A program made the translations under genes and the position numbers. DNA of 64,000 bases. Origin: an uncultured Pelagibacteraceae bacterium (GTDB taxonomy: Bacteria; Pseudomonadota; Alphaproteobacteria; Pelagibacterales; Pelagibacteraceae). The stretch covers positions 48,404 through 112,403 of the forward strand of contig CACMIH010000006.1 of NCBI GenBank assembly GCA_902613755.1, written 5' to 3'. The notes beneath the pieces were generated by a model. That model saw only the letters and a program-made list of their open reading frames with translations, ran no database searches and was not told the DNA's origin. Positions 9,041 through 19,556 of this stretch are shown here, piece after piece (the first letter of the stretch is position 1; every line of letters begins with the position of its first letter).

Positions 9041-9652
9041 CTATCGAATTTTTCTACAAATTATAAAACTTTCTTTTGAATCTTTTCTGCTAGATTTTGG
9101 TTTAAAAACCTTAACTTCTTTAAAGTATTTTTTTCCCTCTGCGACGATTTCGTTAAATGTTCCTCCCATAAAAATTTTTGAAATAAAATATCCATTTACT
9201 TTCATTAAATCTTTCGCAAAAAACATTGCCTCTTTACATAGTTCTCCAGTTTGAATTGAGTCTATATTTTTAATACCAGTTGTATCTACGGCCATATCAG
9301 ACATTACGACATCAACTTTACCGTTTATATTTTTTTTAATTTCTTCTTGAGTTTTTTCTTCAGTAAAATCTCCTTGGATTTGAACACTATTATCTATGGG
9401 CTCCATTTTTTTTAAATCTATCGATATCAATTTTCCACTTTTAGCTGCTTTAACAGCATATTGTGACCAACTTCCGGGAGCTGCACCGATATCAATTACT
9501 GACAATCCACCTTTAAAAATTTTAAATTTTTTGTCAATTTCAATTAATTTATAAGCTGATCTAGCACGATACCCATCGACTTTAGATTGTCTTACATAGA
9601 TATCTCTACGCTGTTTATTGACCCAGTTCTTAGAGATTTTGTTTTTTTTCAA
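9041..9652 (-). CDS. rlmE: 23S rRNA (uridine-2'-O-)-methyltransferase
   Basis: 203 residues with the FtsJ/RrmJ fold. The SAM-binding motif is SVIDIGAAPGSWSQYAVKAA (residues about 53-72), and the catalytic K-D-K-E set is visible in YRARSAYKL, VVMSDMAVD, GYFISKIFMGG and SKESFIICRK. It methylates U2552 of 23S rRNA in the A loop. It ends 37 bases upstream of guaB on the same strand and its ATG adjoins the stop of a glycosyltransferase-like gene, so these leftward genes may be read together. Confidence 0.95.
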   Translation of the reverse strand: MKKNKISKNWVNKQRRDIYVRQSKVDGYRARSAYKLIEIDKKFKIFKGGLSVIDIGAAPGSWSQYAVKAAKSGKLISIDLKKMEPIDNSVQIQGDFTEEKTQEEIKKNINGKVDVVMSDMAVDTTGIKNIDSIQTGELCKEAMFFAKDLMKVNGYFISKIFMGGTFNEIVAEGKKYFKEVKVFKPKSSRKDSKESFIICRKIR

Positions 9653-10567
9653 TTAATTATTAAATCTTAAACTTTTATTTAAAATTTTACCTGTAAGTGT
9701 TTGAATATCTATTTTAATATTCTTGTTTAGTCTCATATCTTCATTATCTTTCCAGACACCAGCAGCTAAATGCATAATTCCAATTTTATAGTTAGGTAAA
9801 TAAGGCTCTACCCATGCATCATTATCCTCATCAAATTTTGGTAAAAGATTGCTAGTGATCCAATTGCAATTTAAAGGAAGAAATTCAGTTTCTACGTTGT
9901 CAACATATACAGACATATTCATCGCTAATTGTTCAGAGCCAAATATTTCTCCACCCATAAGTGTTTGTTTTAAATTTTCCTGCCATGAATTCCAGCACTT
10001 AGAATTTTTTTCTAAAGAAAAAACACCGATATTAATGTGAGGAGCAAAGGCTAACTTTCTCGCTTTTTCTAAACTAATATTGGATTTTATTGCGTGTTTA
10101 AAATTTTGAGATTTAATAATTGCTAGTTTTCCGAAAACCCAATTTACTCTCGAAGTAATCTTGTAACCAGGTCCGATAGTTTGTGTAATTCCTAATTTAC
10201 CGTTTTCACACGCTTTGAAATAAAGCGCAACAGATTGCCAATCATTGACCCAAGCATCACAATCAATCCATAAATATTTTTCATAGCTTGGAAAATATTT
10301 GGGCAAAAAAGCCCTGGATACTTGGCTCTTTAACCATTCACGCCCTTTGATTTTACTATCTGGAACTTTTATATCCCATTCTGCTGATTTTATTTCATCT
10401 ACTTTTAATGATAATTCTTTCTTTTGATACTCTGATAAACCAGCATCCAAAATACATATCGCAAATTCAGAGCTCTCTTTAAATCTTTTTATAGAGTCTA
10501 TTAGCTCATTTAATAAAGGAAAATAATTTGAATCAGCTAATGATACAATGACATTTTTTTTCATCAC
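9653..10567 (-). CDS. GT-A-fold glycosyltransferase-like protein (GT8-like)
   Basis: 304 residues. The opening KNVIVSLADSNYFPLLNELI and the acidic DxD-type motif at Asp102-Cys-Asp104 within KYLWIDCDAWVNDW resemble GT8-like nucleotide-sugar transferases. A later HINIGVFSLEK and a C-terminal GIMHLAAG segment fit the family pattern of a second metal-binding His. No signal peptide or membrane segment is obvious. The acceptor and sugar are unknown. It sits between pssA and rlmE with a 4-base overlap with pssA, so a role in surface glycan or glycolipid synthesis is plausible but unproven. Confidence 0.6.
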   Translation of the reverse strand: MMKKNVIVSLADSNYFPLLNELIDSIKRFKESSEFAICILDAGLSEYQKKELSLKVDEIKSAEWDIKVPDSKIKGREWLKSQVSRAFLPKYFPSYEKYLWIDCDAWVNDWQSVALYFKACENGKLGITQTIGPGYKITSRVNWVFGKLAIIKSQNFKHAIKSNISLEKARKLAFAPHINIGVFSLEKNSKCWNSWQENLKQTLMGGEIFGSEQLAMNMSVYVDNVETEFLPLNCNWITSNLLPKFDEDNDAWVEPYLPNYKIGIMHLAAGVWKDNEDMRLNKNIKIDIQTLTGKILNKSLRFNN

Positions 10568-11373
10568 AAAATATCTTCAAGATCGTCATCTTCATCTTTA
10601 TAATTCTGATCTTCGTTTTGTTTTTTTAATTTTTGATAATGAAAAAAACTAATTGGAAGCATACCTAAGTATATGATTGCACTAATAGATATAACGTTAA
10701 ATGGATATATTAGAAGTAATCCAAAAAATAAAACTATTCCAAATAAAAGAAAAATGGTTGCTTTTCTTTGAATTACGATTTTTTTAAATGAATAACTTGG
10801 AAATTTACTGATCAATAATAAAGATGTTACAATAAAAAAAACTGGAACAACAATGTCATAATTTATATTTATAAAATCGAAGCTTGTAAGACTAAAAATT
10901 AATGGAGTTAGAACTAAGATACCTCCTGCTGGAGATGGAACTCCTTCAAAAAAATTATCTCTCCAGGAAGGTGCTTGACCTGTATTTACATTAAAACGAG
11001 CTAAACGTAATGCAACACAAATTACATATATTAAACATAACAACCATCCAAATCTTCCTAATGTATTTAGTTTCCAAAAATACATAATAAATGCTGGGGC
11101 TACTCCAAAACTAATCATGTCCGTAAGAGAGTCTAGCTCTTTGCCAACTTTTGATGTCCCTTTTATTAATCTTGCTATTCTTCCATCTAATCCATCAATA
11201 AGAGCAGCAAACATGATTGCTATAATTGCAAATTCAAATTTTTCATCCAACGCAAACCTAATTGATGATAAACCTATACAAACCCCAATAAGAGTTAGCA
11301 TGTTAGGTAAAATCACTCTTGCGCTAGTTTTTTTATCTGTAACAATTTTTAAATTGTTTTTTGGCTGTTCCAT
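10564..11373 (-). CDS. pssA: CDP-diacylglycerol-serine O-phosphatidyltransferase
   Basis: 269 residues with several transmembrane helices and the CDP-alcohol phosphatidyltransferase signature, DGLDGRIAR followed by GKELDSLTD (about residues 60-84). It makes phosphatidylserine from CDP-diacylglycerol and serine at the inner membrane. It lies immediately after psd (3-base gap), giving the two-step route to phosphatidylethanolamine. The C-terminus is a charged acidic tail (EDDDLEDIL). The family assignment is firm because psd is adjacent. Confidence 0.94.
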   Translation of the reverse strand: MEQPKNNLKIVTDKKTSARVILPNMLTLIGVCIGLSSIRFALDEKFEFAIIAIMFAALIDGLDGRIARLIKGTSKVGKELDSLTDMISFGVAPAFIMYFWKLNTLGRFGWLLCLIYVICVALRLARFNVNTGQAPSWRDNFFEGVPSPAGGILVLTPLIFSLTSFDFININYDIVVPVFFIVTSLLLISKFPSYSFKKIVIQRKATIFLLFGIVLFFGLLLIYPFNVISISAIIYLGMLPISFFHYQKLKKQNEDQNYKDEDDDLEDIL

Positions 11374-11376
11374 AAA

Positions 11377-12024
11377 TTAATTTTTAGCCAGCAGTGTTTC
11401 TCCCGAAATTGCTGTTTGACCAACTTTAACTAGTGGTTCATAATTTTCATAATAAACGTCTGCTCTACTACCAAATCTAATCATTCCAATTCTATCACCT
11501 TGACTTAATTCTTGGTTTTTATTTGTTTCACAAACTATTCTTCTTGCAACTAATCCTGCAATTTGAACAACTACAATATCGTTTCCATGTTTGTCTTTTA
11601 TTTTATAATAATTTCTCTCATTGTCTTCACTTGCTTTATCTAAAGATGCATTTAAAAATTTTCCTGGTTTGTACAAAATATCTTCAACAGTACCTGAGCA
11701 CGGCGTTCTATTTACATGACAGTCAAAGACGTTCATAAAAATACTTATTTTTTTAAATTTTTTATTTTCTAGTCCAAGCTCTTTAGGACCATCCATCTCT
11801 TCAACTTTAATCACTTCTCCATCAGCAGGACTTACAAGATAATTATCGTCTCCAATAATTGTTCTTTCTGGATCTCTAAAAAAATAATAAACCCAGACAG
11901 TTAGTAAAATTCCAATTAATCCTAAAAAATTATTGATAATTAAAAAAATGATAGTTATGAATACAGCTATTACTATAAACTTGTATCCTTCAGTGTGAAT
12001 CTTCGGAAATATCTTACTAAACAT
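11377..12024 (-). CDS. psd: Phosphatidylserine decarboxylase proenzyme (short type)
   Basis: 215 residues, the short alphaproteobacterial PSD class. An N-terminal double hydrophobic segment (about 18-48) is followed by FFRDPER, SPADGEV and FMNVFDCHVNRTPCSG. The self-cleavage and pyruvoyl-forming site is the GS pair in MIRFGSRADVY (about residue 184). It decarboxylates phosphatidylserine to phosphatidylethanolamine. It is the first gene of the psd-pssA-GT unit. The 76-base AT-rich gap to the divergent icd must carry both promoters. Confidence 0.95.
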   Translation of the reverse strand: MFSKIFPKIHTEGYKFIVIAVFITIIFLIINNFLGLIGILLTVWVYYFFRDPERTIIGDDNYLVSPADGEVIKVEEMDGPKELGLENKKFKKISIFMNVFDCHVNRTPCSGTVEDILYKPGKFLNASLDKASEDNERNYYKIKDKHGNDIVVVQIAGLVARRIVCETNKNQELSQGDRIGMIRFGSRADVYYENYEPLVKVGQTAISGETLLAKN

Positions 12025-12100
12025 ATTCTTCTATTTGCTAATTTTCGATTAATATGTATATAAAACGATCAAATTCAATTAATAAGATAATTTTTATTTA

Positions 12101-13315
12101 ATGAGCAAAATCAAGGTAAAAAACCCAGTTGTCGAGCTGGATGGCGATGAAATGACTCGTATTATATGGGAGTTCATCAAAAATAAATTAATCCTCCCAT
12201 ATTTAGATCTTGGTATTGAATATTACGATTTAGGCATGAAAAGCAGAGACAATACTGATGACCAGATCACAATAGACTCTGCGAATGCAATCAAAAAAAT
12301 TGGTGTTGGAATTAAGTGTGCAACAATTACACCTGATGAAGCAAGAGTAGAAGAATTTGATTTAAAAAAAATGTGGAGATCTCCAAACGGAACTATAAGA
12401 AACATTATTGGAGGAACAGTATTTAGAGAACCAATTATTTGTAAAAATATTCCCAAACTTGTCCCTTCATGGACTGATCCAGTGATTATTGGAAGACATG
12501 CATTTGGTGATCAATATAGAGCAACGGACTTTAAAGTTCCTGGAAAAGGAAAAATGGAAGTGAAGTGGACATCAGAAGATGGAAAAGATGAAATTAAATA
12601 TGAAGTATTTAATTTTACAGGTCCTGGTGTGGCCCTATCAATGTACAATTTAGATAAATCTATAGAAGACTTTGCAAGATCTTGTTTTAGTTATGGCTTA
12701 ATTAAAAAATGGCCTGTTTATATGTCTACAAAAAATACAATTCTTAAACAATACGATGGAAGATTTAAAGATATTTTTCAAGAAATTTTTGACAAAGAAT
12801 ACAAAATTGAATTTGAAAAAAATAATTTAACTTATGAACACAGACTAATTGATGACATGGTCGCGTGTGCAATGAAGTGGAGTGGTAAATATATTTGGGC
12901 TTGTAAAAATTACGATGGAGATGTGCAATCAGATACTATGGCACAAGGTTATGGATCTTTAGGGTTAATGACAAGTACATTGTTAACTCCAGATGGAAAA
13001 GTAATGGAAGCAGAAGCTGCACACGGAACAGTAACTAGACATTATAGAATGCATCAACAAGGAAAAGAAACTTCAACAAACCCTATCGCATCAATTTTTG
13101 CTTGGACTAGAGGATTAGCTCACAGAGGTAAACTAGATGGTAATGAAAAACTTATTAAATTTGCACAAACTTTAGAAAAAGTTTGTATTGAATGTGTGGA
13201 AAGTGGATCAATGACAAAAGATTTAGCAATTCTTGTTGGTCCAAATAGTAAATTCTTAACTACAAGTCAATTTTTAGATGAAATTGATGGTAATTTAAAA
13301 AAGAAATTAAACTAA
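12101..13315 (+). CDS. icd: Isocitrate dehydrogenase (NADP-dependent, eukaryote-like class)
   Basis: 404 residues of the homodimeric type II NADP-IDH class. It starts [20 protein letters not shown] and contains [20 protein letters not shown] (substrate loop Ser), [17 protein letters not shown], and [14 protein letters not shown] near residue 305, where the following residues typically contact NADP. It oxidises isocitrate to 2-oxoglutarate in the TCA cycle. It is a single gene, divergent from psd. Its last 9 bases overlap the convergent alaS gene, so the two transcripts share a tail. Confidence 0.96.
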   Translation: MSKIKVKNPVVELDGDEMTRIIWEFIKNKLILPYLDLGIEYYDLGMKSRDNTDDQITIDSANAIKKIGVGIKCATITPDEARVEEFDLKKMWRSPNGTIRNIIGGTVFREPIICKNIPKLVPSWTDPVIIGRHAFGDQYRATDFKVPGKGKMEVKWTSEDGKDEIKYEVFNFTGPGVALSMYNLDKSIEDFARSCFSYGLIKKWPVYMSTKNTILKQYDGRFKDIFQEIFDKEYKIEFEKNNLTYEHRLIDDMVACAMKWSGKYIWACKNYDGDVQSDTMAQGYGSLGLMTSTLLTPDGKVMEAEAAHGTVTRHYRMHQQGKETSTNPIASIFAWTRGLAHRGKLDGNEKLIKFAQTLEKVCIECVESGSMTKDLAILVGPNSKFLTTSQFLDEIDGNLKKKLN

Positions 13316-15973
13316 ACTCTTAAGCTTTTGAAAAGCTCCTTCAATTTTTGATTGATCCTGTCCGCCAGCTTGAGCAAAGTCTTTTCTTCCTCCACCACCT
13401 TTACCGCCAATAATTTCAGATCCAACTTTAACAAATTGAACTGCATCAAACTTGTTAGTTAAATTGTCAGTTACTCCAACAGCTAATCCAACCTTGTCAT
13501 CTTTATTTGCAAACACAACCACAATACCTTCGCCTAAATCTTTTTTTCCTTTATCTACAAGTTTTCTTAATTCTTTTGTAGGCAATCCTTCTATTTTTTG
13601 AAGTCTTAACTTAATTCCATTAATTTCTTCATCTTTAATAATATTTTTAGATTTATCCTCTAAAATTGTATTAACAGAGATGGTCTCTAATTGTTTAGTT
13701 AAATTTTTAATTAAAGTTTTTTGATCAGCTTCCTCTAAACTTGGCTTTCCACCGAGTTTTATAATTTGCTGACTTAAATCTTTAATTGTTTCCTCATCTT
13801 TTTCTGCAGATAGGTTTGATAATTTCTCTTTATTTTTTAAATATTCCTCCAATTGTTTATCTCTCAAAGCCTCAATTCTTCTAACGCCTGCAGCAATTGA
13901 GGATTGGCTTACAATCTTAAATTTTCCAATATCACCAGTGTTTTTAACGTGTGTTCCACCACATAATTCAGTAGAAAAATACTTACCATCCTCATCTCCC
14001 ATCGAAAGGACTCTTACTTCATCTCCATATTTTTCACCAAATAATGCTAAAGCACCATTTTCGACTGCCTCATCAGGTGTCATTAATCTAGTTTTGACCT
14101 CAGATTTTTTAGACACCATTCTGTTTACAAATTCTTCTATTTTATCAATTTCTTCATTCAAAATTGGCTTCATATGGCTAAAATCAAATCGTAATCTACT
14201 TGGCTCTACCAAAGATCCTTTCTGAGTGACATGCGTGCCAAGAACTCTTCTCAAAGATTCGTGCAATAGATGGGTTGCTGAGTGATAAGCCCGAGTATTA
14301 TCTCTTCTTTCCACATCAATTTTTAACTCTACACTTTCTTCTAGTTTTATAGATCCACTCTTAACCTTTCCATAATGGACAAATAAATCACCTAATTTTT
14401 TTTGAACATCGGTTACTTCAAATTTAAAATCATTTGATATTATTTCACCAGTATCACCAACTTGTCCACCAGACTCACCGTAGAAAGGGGTTTGATTTAC
14501 TATAATCATTCCCTCATCATTTTCTTTTAATTGATCAACTTCTTTATTATTTTTTAAAATAGATAATACAACAGCTTCAGCTTGATTAGTTTCGTATCCT
14601 AAAAATTCAGTTGGCTCAATTTTATCTTTTATTCCAAACCAGATATCTTCAACCGCTGCATCACCAGAACCTTTCCAATTTTTCTTAGCAAGTTCTCTAC
14701 TTTCCTTCATCAAAGATCGAAACTTTTCAGTATCAATTGACATTGATTTGTTTCTTAAAATATCTTCGGTAAGATCTAACGGGAAACCATAGGTATCATA
14801 TAATTTAAAAGCTACTTCGCCTGGTAAAACTTTATCTATTTTAGATATTTCATCATTTAAAATTTTTATTCCTCGGTCTAATAGAACTAGGAATTTTTCT
14901 TCTTCCATTTTTAAAGTTTCTTTAATTAAAGACTCAGCTCTTACAAGTTCTGGATAATTTCCAGACATTTCATTTTTAAGAGTGTCAAACAAATTATAAA
15001 AAACTGGTTCCTTAGATCCTAATAAATGAGAATGTCTCATTCCTCTTCTCATAATTCTTCGAAGAACATATCCTCTTCCTTCATTTGAAGGTAAAACTCC
15101 CTCAGCTATCAAAAACGAACTCGCTCTTAAGTGATCGGCTATTACTCTAAAACTTGCTAGATTAGATTTGTCAGATTTAACTTTTGTAATTTCAGATGCA
15201 GAACCAATTATTTTTTTGAAATGATCTGTTTCATAGTTATCATGTGAACCTTGTAATAAAGCAGCAATTCTCTCTAATCCCATTCCAGTATCAACTGACG
15301 GTTTTGGAAGATTAATTCTTTTATCTTTAGTAACTTGTTCAAACTGCATAAAGACTAAGTTCCAAATTTCTATAAATCTATCTCCATCCTCATCTTTAGA
15401 ACCAGGCAAGCCTCCTGGTAAATGATCTCCATGGTCAAAAAATATTTCAGAACATGGACCACATGGACCTGTCTCACCCATTGACCAAAAATTGTCAGAA
15501 GTTGCTATCCTTATAATCCTATCATCACTAAAACCCGCTATTTTCTTCCAAAAATTGAATGCTTCATCATCCTCATGGAATACTGTTACATAAAGCCTGT
15601 TTTTATCTATTCCAAAATCTTTGGTTATTAAATCCCAGGCATAATGAATTGCTTGTTCTTTGAAGTAATCACCAAATGAAAAGTTTCCCAACATTTCAAA
15701 AAATGTATGGTGTCTTGGAGTATAACCAACATTTTCTAAATCGTTATGCTTACCACCTGCCCTTACACATTTTTGTGATGTAGTCGCTCTTACATAGTCT
15801 CTTTTTTCTAATCCTGTGAAAACATTCTTAAATTGAACCATACCTGAATTAGCAAACATCAATGTAGGATCATTGTTTGGAACTAAATTGCTAGACTCAA
15901 CAATCTTGTGATCGTTTTTTTCAAAATACTTCAAAAAAGTATTTCTTATTTGATTGAGTGTTTTGTCTGCCAT
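13307..15973 (-). CDS. alaS: Alanyl-tRNA synthetase
   Basis: 888 residues with every expected domain. The class II catalytic core starts [20 protein letters not shown], with [19 protein letters not shown] as motif 2. The editing domain carries [11 protein letters not shown] and the [15 protein letters not shown] metal site, and the C-Ala domain ends with [17 protein letters not shown]. It charges tRNA-Ala and clears mischarged Ser or Gly. The 3' end overlaps icd by 9 bases. A strong symmetric hairpin lies just upstream of its start, terminating recA. Confidence 0.97.
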   Translation of the reverse strand: MADKTLNQIRNTFLKYFEKNDHKIVESSNLVPNNDPTLMFANSGMVQFKNVFTGLEKRDYVRATTSQKCVRAGGKHNDLENVGYTPRHHTFFEMLGNFSFGDYFKEQAIHYAWDLITKDFGIDKNRLYVTVFHEDDEAFNFWKKIAGFSDDRIIRIATSDNFWSMGETGPCGPCSEIFFDHGDHLPGGLPGSKDEDGDRFIEIWNLVFMQFEQVTKDKRINLPKPSVDTGMGLERIAALLQGSHDNYETDHFKKIIGSASEITKVKSDKSNLASFRVIADHLRASSFLIAEGVLPSNEGRGYVLRRIMRRGMRHSHLLGSKEPVFYNLFDTLKNEMSGNYPELVRAESLIKETLKMEEEKFLVLLDRGIKILNDEISKIDKVLPGEVAFKLYDTYGFPLDLTEDILRNKSMSIDTEKFRSLMKESRELAKKNWKGSGDAAVEDIWFGIKDKIEPTEFLGYETNQAEAVVLSILKNNKEVDQLKENDEGMIIVNQTPFYGESGGQVGDTGEIISNDFKFEVTDVQKKLGDLFVHYGKVKSGSIKLEESVELKIDVERRDNTRAYHSATHLLHESLRRVLGTHVTQKGSLVEPSRLRFDFSHMKPILNEEIDKIEEFVNRMVSKKSEVKTRLMTPDEAVENGALALFGEKYGDEVRVLSMGDEDGKYFSTELCGGTHVKNTGDIGKFKIVSQSSIAAGVRRIEALRDKQLEEYLKNKEKLSNLSAEKDEETIKDLSQQIIKLGGKPSLEEADQKTLIKNLTKQLETISVNTILEDKSKNIIKDEEINGIKLRLQKIEGLPTKELRKLVDKGKKDLGEGIVVVFANKDDKVGLAVGVTDNLTNKFDAVQFVKVGSEIIGGKGGGGRKDFAQAGGQDQSKIEGAFQKLKSLV

Positions 15974-16022
15974 ATTTTTAAAATACAGCTTTTTTGTTCT
16001 ATGTCTAGATATCGATATGGAA

Positions 16023-16049
16023 AAAAGGCGCTTAAGTTAAGCGCCTTTT
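16023..16049 (-). terminator. Perfect recA terminator hairpin
   Basis: AAAAGGCGCTTAA and TTAAGCGCCTTTT pair perfectly over 13 bases around a single central base. On the minus strand this is followed by a T-rich run, as expected for intrinsic termination of recA. Because the stem is symmetric it could also act on the plus strand. It sits 19 bases beyond the recA stop. Confidence 0.9.
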
Positions 16050-16067
16050 ATTAATAAAGATGACCTA

Positions 16068-17222
16068 TTAATTCTTTTTAGATGGAGGAGTAGCTACTGC
16101 TTTTGCAGCTTCTTCTTTTTCAGCTACTTTCTTTTCTTTCTCTAGTTTTTCAGGATCAATTGGATTTCCTTCTATTTTCTTAGAAATTACGCCTGCTTTC
16201 TCTCTAATTGCCATTTCAATTTCTGCGGCAACTTTAGGATTTTGAGCTAAATAAGTCTTAGCATTTTCTCTACCTTGACCAATCTTCTCTCCTTTGTATG
16301 CATACCAGGCTCCTGATTTTTCAATTATATCTGCTTTAGAACCAAGATCGACTAATTCACCCATCTTGCTAATTCCTCTTCCATACATCAAGTCAAATTC
16401 AACAACTTTAAATGGTGGTGCTACTTTATTTTTAACTACTTTCACCCTTGTAGAGTTACCAATAATTTCATCTTTATCTTTGATCGCACCAATTCTTCTA
16501 ATGTCCATTCTCACAGATGAGTAAAACTTAAGTGCATTACCACCCGATGTTGTTTCAGGACTTCCAAACATAACTCCAATTTTCATTCTGATTTGGTTAA
16601 TGAAAATCATCATTGTATTTGTGTTTGATATTGAACCTGTCAATTTTCTTAATGCTTGACTCATTAATCTTGATTGAAGACCAACATGATGATCTCCCAT
16701 CTCGCCTTCAATTTCAGCTTTAGGAGTTAAAGCTGCAACAGAGTCGATAACGATTACTGAAATTGAGCCTGATTTTACTAGTGTATCAGCAATTTCTAAA
16801 GCTTGTTCACCAGTGTCTGGTTGTGAAATTAAAAGTTCTTCTGTATTTACACCTAATTTTTTTGCATAAACTGGATCTAATGCATGCTCTGCATCAACGA
16901 ACGCACAAATGCCACCAGCTTTTTGAGCTTCAGCAACAACTTGTAAAGCTAATGTTGTTTTTCCAGATGACTCTGGTCCATAAACTTCAATAATTCTTCC
17001 TTTTGGCAATCCACCGATACCTAAAGCCAAATCAAGACTTAAGGAACCTGTTGAAACAGATTCAATATCCATTGCTCTTTTCTCACCAAGCTTCATTACA
17101 GAGCCTTTTCCAAAATTATCTGTAATTTGAGCTATCGCAGCGTCTAACGCTTTGTTCTTTTCTTTAACATCCATTTCTTGATCTTTAGTAGATTTAACTA
17201 CTTTTAGGTTATTTTTCGTCAT
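16068..17222 (-). CDS. recA: Recombinase RecA
   Basis: 384 residues. Walker A is [12 protein letters not shown], Walker B is [10 protein letters not shown], and the DNA-binding loop regions ([38 protein letters not shown]) are intact. It has a slightly extended N-terminus before [18 protein letters not shown] and a charged, Lys/Glu-rich C-terminus. It drives homologous recombination and the SOS co-protease activity needed for UmuD processing, and umuDC lies 3.4 kb away. A terminator follows its stop. A one-mismatch LexA-like motif lies upstream. Confidence 0.98.
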   Translation of the reverse strand: MTKNNLKVVKSTKDQEMDVKEKNKALDAAIAQITDNFGKGSVMKLGEKRAMDIESVSTGSLSLDLALGIGGLPKGRIIEVYGPESSGKTTLALQVVAEAQKAGGICAFVDAEHALDPVYAKKLGVNTEELLISQPDTGEQALEIADTLVKSGSISVIVIDSVAALTPKAEIEGEMGDHHVGLQSRLMSQALRKLTGSISNTNTMMIFINQIRMKIGVMFGSPETTSGGNALKFYSSVRMDIRRIGAIKDKDEIIGNSTRVKVVKNKVAPPFKVVEFDLMYGRGISKMGELVDLGSKADIIEKSGAWYAYKGEKIGQGRENAKTYLAQNPKVAAEIEMAIREKAGVISKKIEGNPIDPEKLEKEKKVAEKEEAAKAVATPPSKKN

Positions 17223-17272
17223 TTTTTGCCTCTTTTTTTAAATTTTTTGTCACTCGAATCATGAATATAAAT

Positions 17273-17287
17273 GTACACATTTTGTTC
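17273..17287 (-). promoter_or_regulatory. Possible LexA-type operator upstream of recA
   Basis: GTAC-N7-GTTC occurs about 51 bases before the recA start, one base off the GTTC-N7-GTTC LexA box known from other alphaproteobacteria. No exact copy was found before umuD and no lexA gene lies in the window, so the call is tentative. Confidence 0.25.
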
Positions 17288-17330
17288 TCATTAGCAATAT
17301 AATTATTTTTTATAACAAAAAATCAAATAT

Positions 17331-18623
17331 TTACTTAATTTTTAGATATTGGCTATTTAGTAAGCCTACTGATTTAAGCAAGTTATATTGAGCCATTAAA
17401 TAATCTCTCTCAGAGTTCACTAATGAAAGTTGTGCAGAAAGTAAAAGTGAATTTGATTGAATAACGTCTAAGGTAGTTCTCGATCCTCTTTCATACTCTG
17501 CTGCAATCCCCTCGTTGGCAATTTCTGCTGATTTTAATTGAACCTTCACAGAATTTAAAAAACTTTTAGATGACTCTAAACTTGACCACGCACTTGCTAC
17601 GTTAGTTTCATTAGTTTTAACAGCATGATCTAATAATAATCTTTTTCTATTTGTTAAATTTGTATTTTTGGTAATTTTATATTTCTTTTTTCCGCCGGAA
17701 TAAAAAGGCCAACTAACTGTTGCTTTTAATATATCTTTATCTCTTTCTGCAACAGTCGAACTAAAATCATCAGTGTAAGATTTTTCTAATGATACTGAAG
17801 CAGTTGGTTTTAAATCTGACTCTGAAATTGCTATATCTTTTTCAGACTTTTCTAAATCTAGTTTTGCAATCAATATATCTGGATTATTCTGCTTTGATAA
17901 ATTTATTGCTTCATTTAAAGTTTTTGGAATATTAACAATTGCATTTGAACTTTTCTTTAAGTTATTTGGATTATTTATTTTTCCTATAATATTTTCATAA
18001 TTAAGTTTACTAATTAATAAATCGCTTTTTGACTTTGCAAATTGTGCCTGCGCACCAGCAAGAGAGGATTCTGACTGTGCTACATCTGTATTTGTGATTT
18101 GTCCTCTATCTCTTCTTATTTTATCATTCTCAACCTGTCTAATTAAAAGATTTAAATTTTTTGAATTAATATTTAGTTTTTCTCTTGATAAAATTAAATT
18201 TGTAAAAGCATTTATAGCATCATGTAATACTTCTTGTTCTTTTTTTATTAATTGTGCTTTTGCTAAAGTTAATGAAACTTTATTTTTTTCAAGTGTAAGA
18301 TCTCTACCATAATCTAGTATTGTTTGTTCTATCTTTAAAGATGTTGTAAATGGATCAACGTCATTTTTTGTGGCTGTACCACCATTTTGATTTTTTAATG
18401 TGTTAGTATTTTCAAAACTTTTAGAACCACTTAGTGTAACAGAAGGTTTGTAATCAGCTTCAGAAATTTTAATATCCTTCTCAGAAACTTTTATATTCTC
18501 TCTTTCAGCATTTAATTGAATATTATTTTGATATGTTTGGTTCAATGCATCAAGAAGTGTAACTGCGAAAGCATTACTAAAATAGAATATTGATGTGATT
18601 ATTATTATAAATATTTTTTTCAT
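17331..18623 (-). CDS. tolC: TolC-family outer-membrane efflux channel
   Basis: 430 residues with an N-terminal signal peptide (MKKIFIIIITSIFYFSNAFA) followed by two homologous outer-membrane-efflux repeats (about 25-215 and 235-425). The repeats have long amphipathic coiled-coil helices and family phrases such as KISEADYKPSVTLSG, SESSLAGAQAQF and YERGSRTTLDVIQ. It forms the trimeric exit duct for tripartite efflux or type I secretion. No inner-membrane pump or adaptor partner is nearby. It overlaps the upstream kinase-like gene by 4 bases (ATGA). Confidence 0.92.
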   Translation of the reverse strand: MKKIFIIIITSIFYFSNAFAVTLLDALNQTYQNNIQLNAERENIKVSEKDIKISEADYKPSVTLSGSKSFENTNTLKNQNGGTATKNDVDPFTTSLKIEQTILDYGRDLTLEKNKVSLTLAKAQLIKKEQEVLHDAINAFTNLILSREKLNINSKNLNLLIRQVENDKIRRDRGQITNTDVAQSESSLAGAQAQFAKSKSDLLISKLNYENIIGKINNPNNLKKSSNAIVNIPKTLNEAINLSKQNNPDILIAKLDLEKSEKDIAISESDLKPTASVSLEKSYTDDFSSTVAERDKDILKATVSWPFYSGGKKKYKITKNTNLTNRKRLLLDHAVKTNETNVASAWSSLESSKSFLNSVKVQLKSAEIANEGIAAEYERGSRTTLDVIQSNSLLLSAQLSLVNSERDYLMAQYNLLKSVGLLNSQYLKIK

Positions 18624-19549
18624 TTCGATTTATATACAGCAGTTTTAATTTGATGGTTACTGTTTAAATTTAAAATTATAGATGCATATTTAGGCATATT
18701 TTTGAACATGTTTTGAGTAATTCTTTGGTAAGTTTGCATAAAATTTATTACTTCCCCTTTACTCATTATTTTATGACCACCTTTTTTCTTTGTTTTTAGC
18801 CATAGTTTGTGTTCCTGCTTTAATCTCCACTTCTGTAATAAACTAAAGTTTTTTGCTTTTAAGTAAATCATACAATTTAACTGAGAATATAGCTTTTTAT
18901 ATTTAGTTTTTAATTGCTGATTAACATATTTTCTCCAAACAAGTTTATGATCATTGGCCTTTTCCATAGAGTTAATAGATTTTTTTAACGTCTTGTTAGT
19001 TTCTGCTCTTGCTCCAACACACCATCCTTCAAAAATAATAACATCTGGTCTTTTATTAATTGCGTCCCATTTCTTTTTAAGAAATCTGTCATCAATTGCC
19101 TTGTTAAAAGCTGGTAATTTCATTTTTTTAAATTTTTTTGCTTTTGATTTTTTAAAGAAATCTAACATCATGTTTATATCATGTGTACCTGGAACTCCTC
19201 TAGTTAGCAACATTGGATGTACTTTTTTTGACAAACTTATTCTTTCTTTTCTAGTTTTATAAAAGTCGTCAATAGAAATCTTTAATACTTTTAGTTTAAA
19301 ATATTTTTCTAATATTATCTTTATAATGGAGCTAATAGTTGTTTTACCTGTTCCTTGTCCTCCAGCTAAACCGACAAAGTAAGGTTTTTTTTTATCTGCT
19401 TTTTTTGCAATCCAAAAACATATTGGAATTAAAAAATTTTTAATCATCCCCTCCTTATTTCCAAACTTTTCGGTTGATGTTTCTTGTGATTTAATAAATT
19501 TAAAACAATCCTTTTTAACTTTCTTAAAACACTCTTCAGATAATTTCAT
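18620..19549 (-). CDS. P-loop kinase, D-glycerate 3-kinase-like
   Basis: 309 residues. Walker A is GGQGTGKTT (about residues 63-71), followed by KISIDDFYKTRKER, HPMLLTRGVPGTHDINMM and IIFEGWCVGAR. These match the GLYK/YfhB-type kinases that phosphorylate D-glycerate to 3-phosphoglycerate, a branch of the phosphoribulokinase/uridine kinase superfamily. In SAR11 such a kinase could return glycolate-derived glycerate to central metabolism. It is directly coupled to the TolC gene, which looks incidental. Substrate assignment rests on family resemblance only. Confidence 0.75.
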   Translation of the reverse strand: MKLSEECFKKVKKDCFKFIKSQETSTEKFGNKEGMIKNFLIPICFWIAKKADKKKPYFVGLAGGQGTGKTTISSIIKIILEKYFKLKVLKISIDDFYKTRKERISLSKKVHPMLLTRGVPGTHDINMMLDFFKKSKAKKFKKMKLPAFNKAIDDRFLKKKWDAINKRPDVIIFEGWCVGARAETNKTLKKSINSMEKANDHKLVWRKYVNQQLKTKYKKLYSQLNCMIYLKAKNFSLLQKWRLKQEHKLWLKTKKKGGHKIMSKGEVINFMQTYQRITQNMFKNMPKYASIILNLNSNHQIKTAVYKSK

Positions 19550-19556
19550 TGGAGTT

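Noticed and set aside
13938..14225. Antisense frame within alaS
   Set aside because: It is a shadow of a fully conserved synthetase gene and shows no start context or domain.
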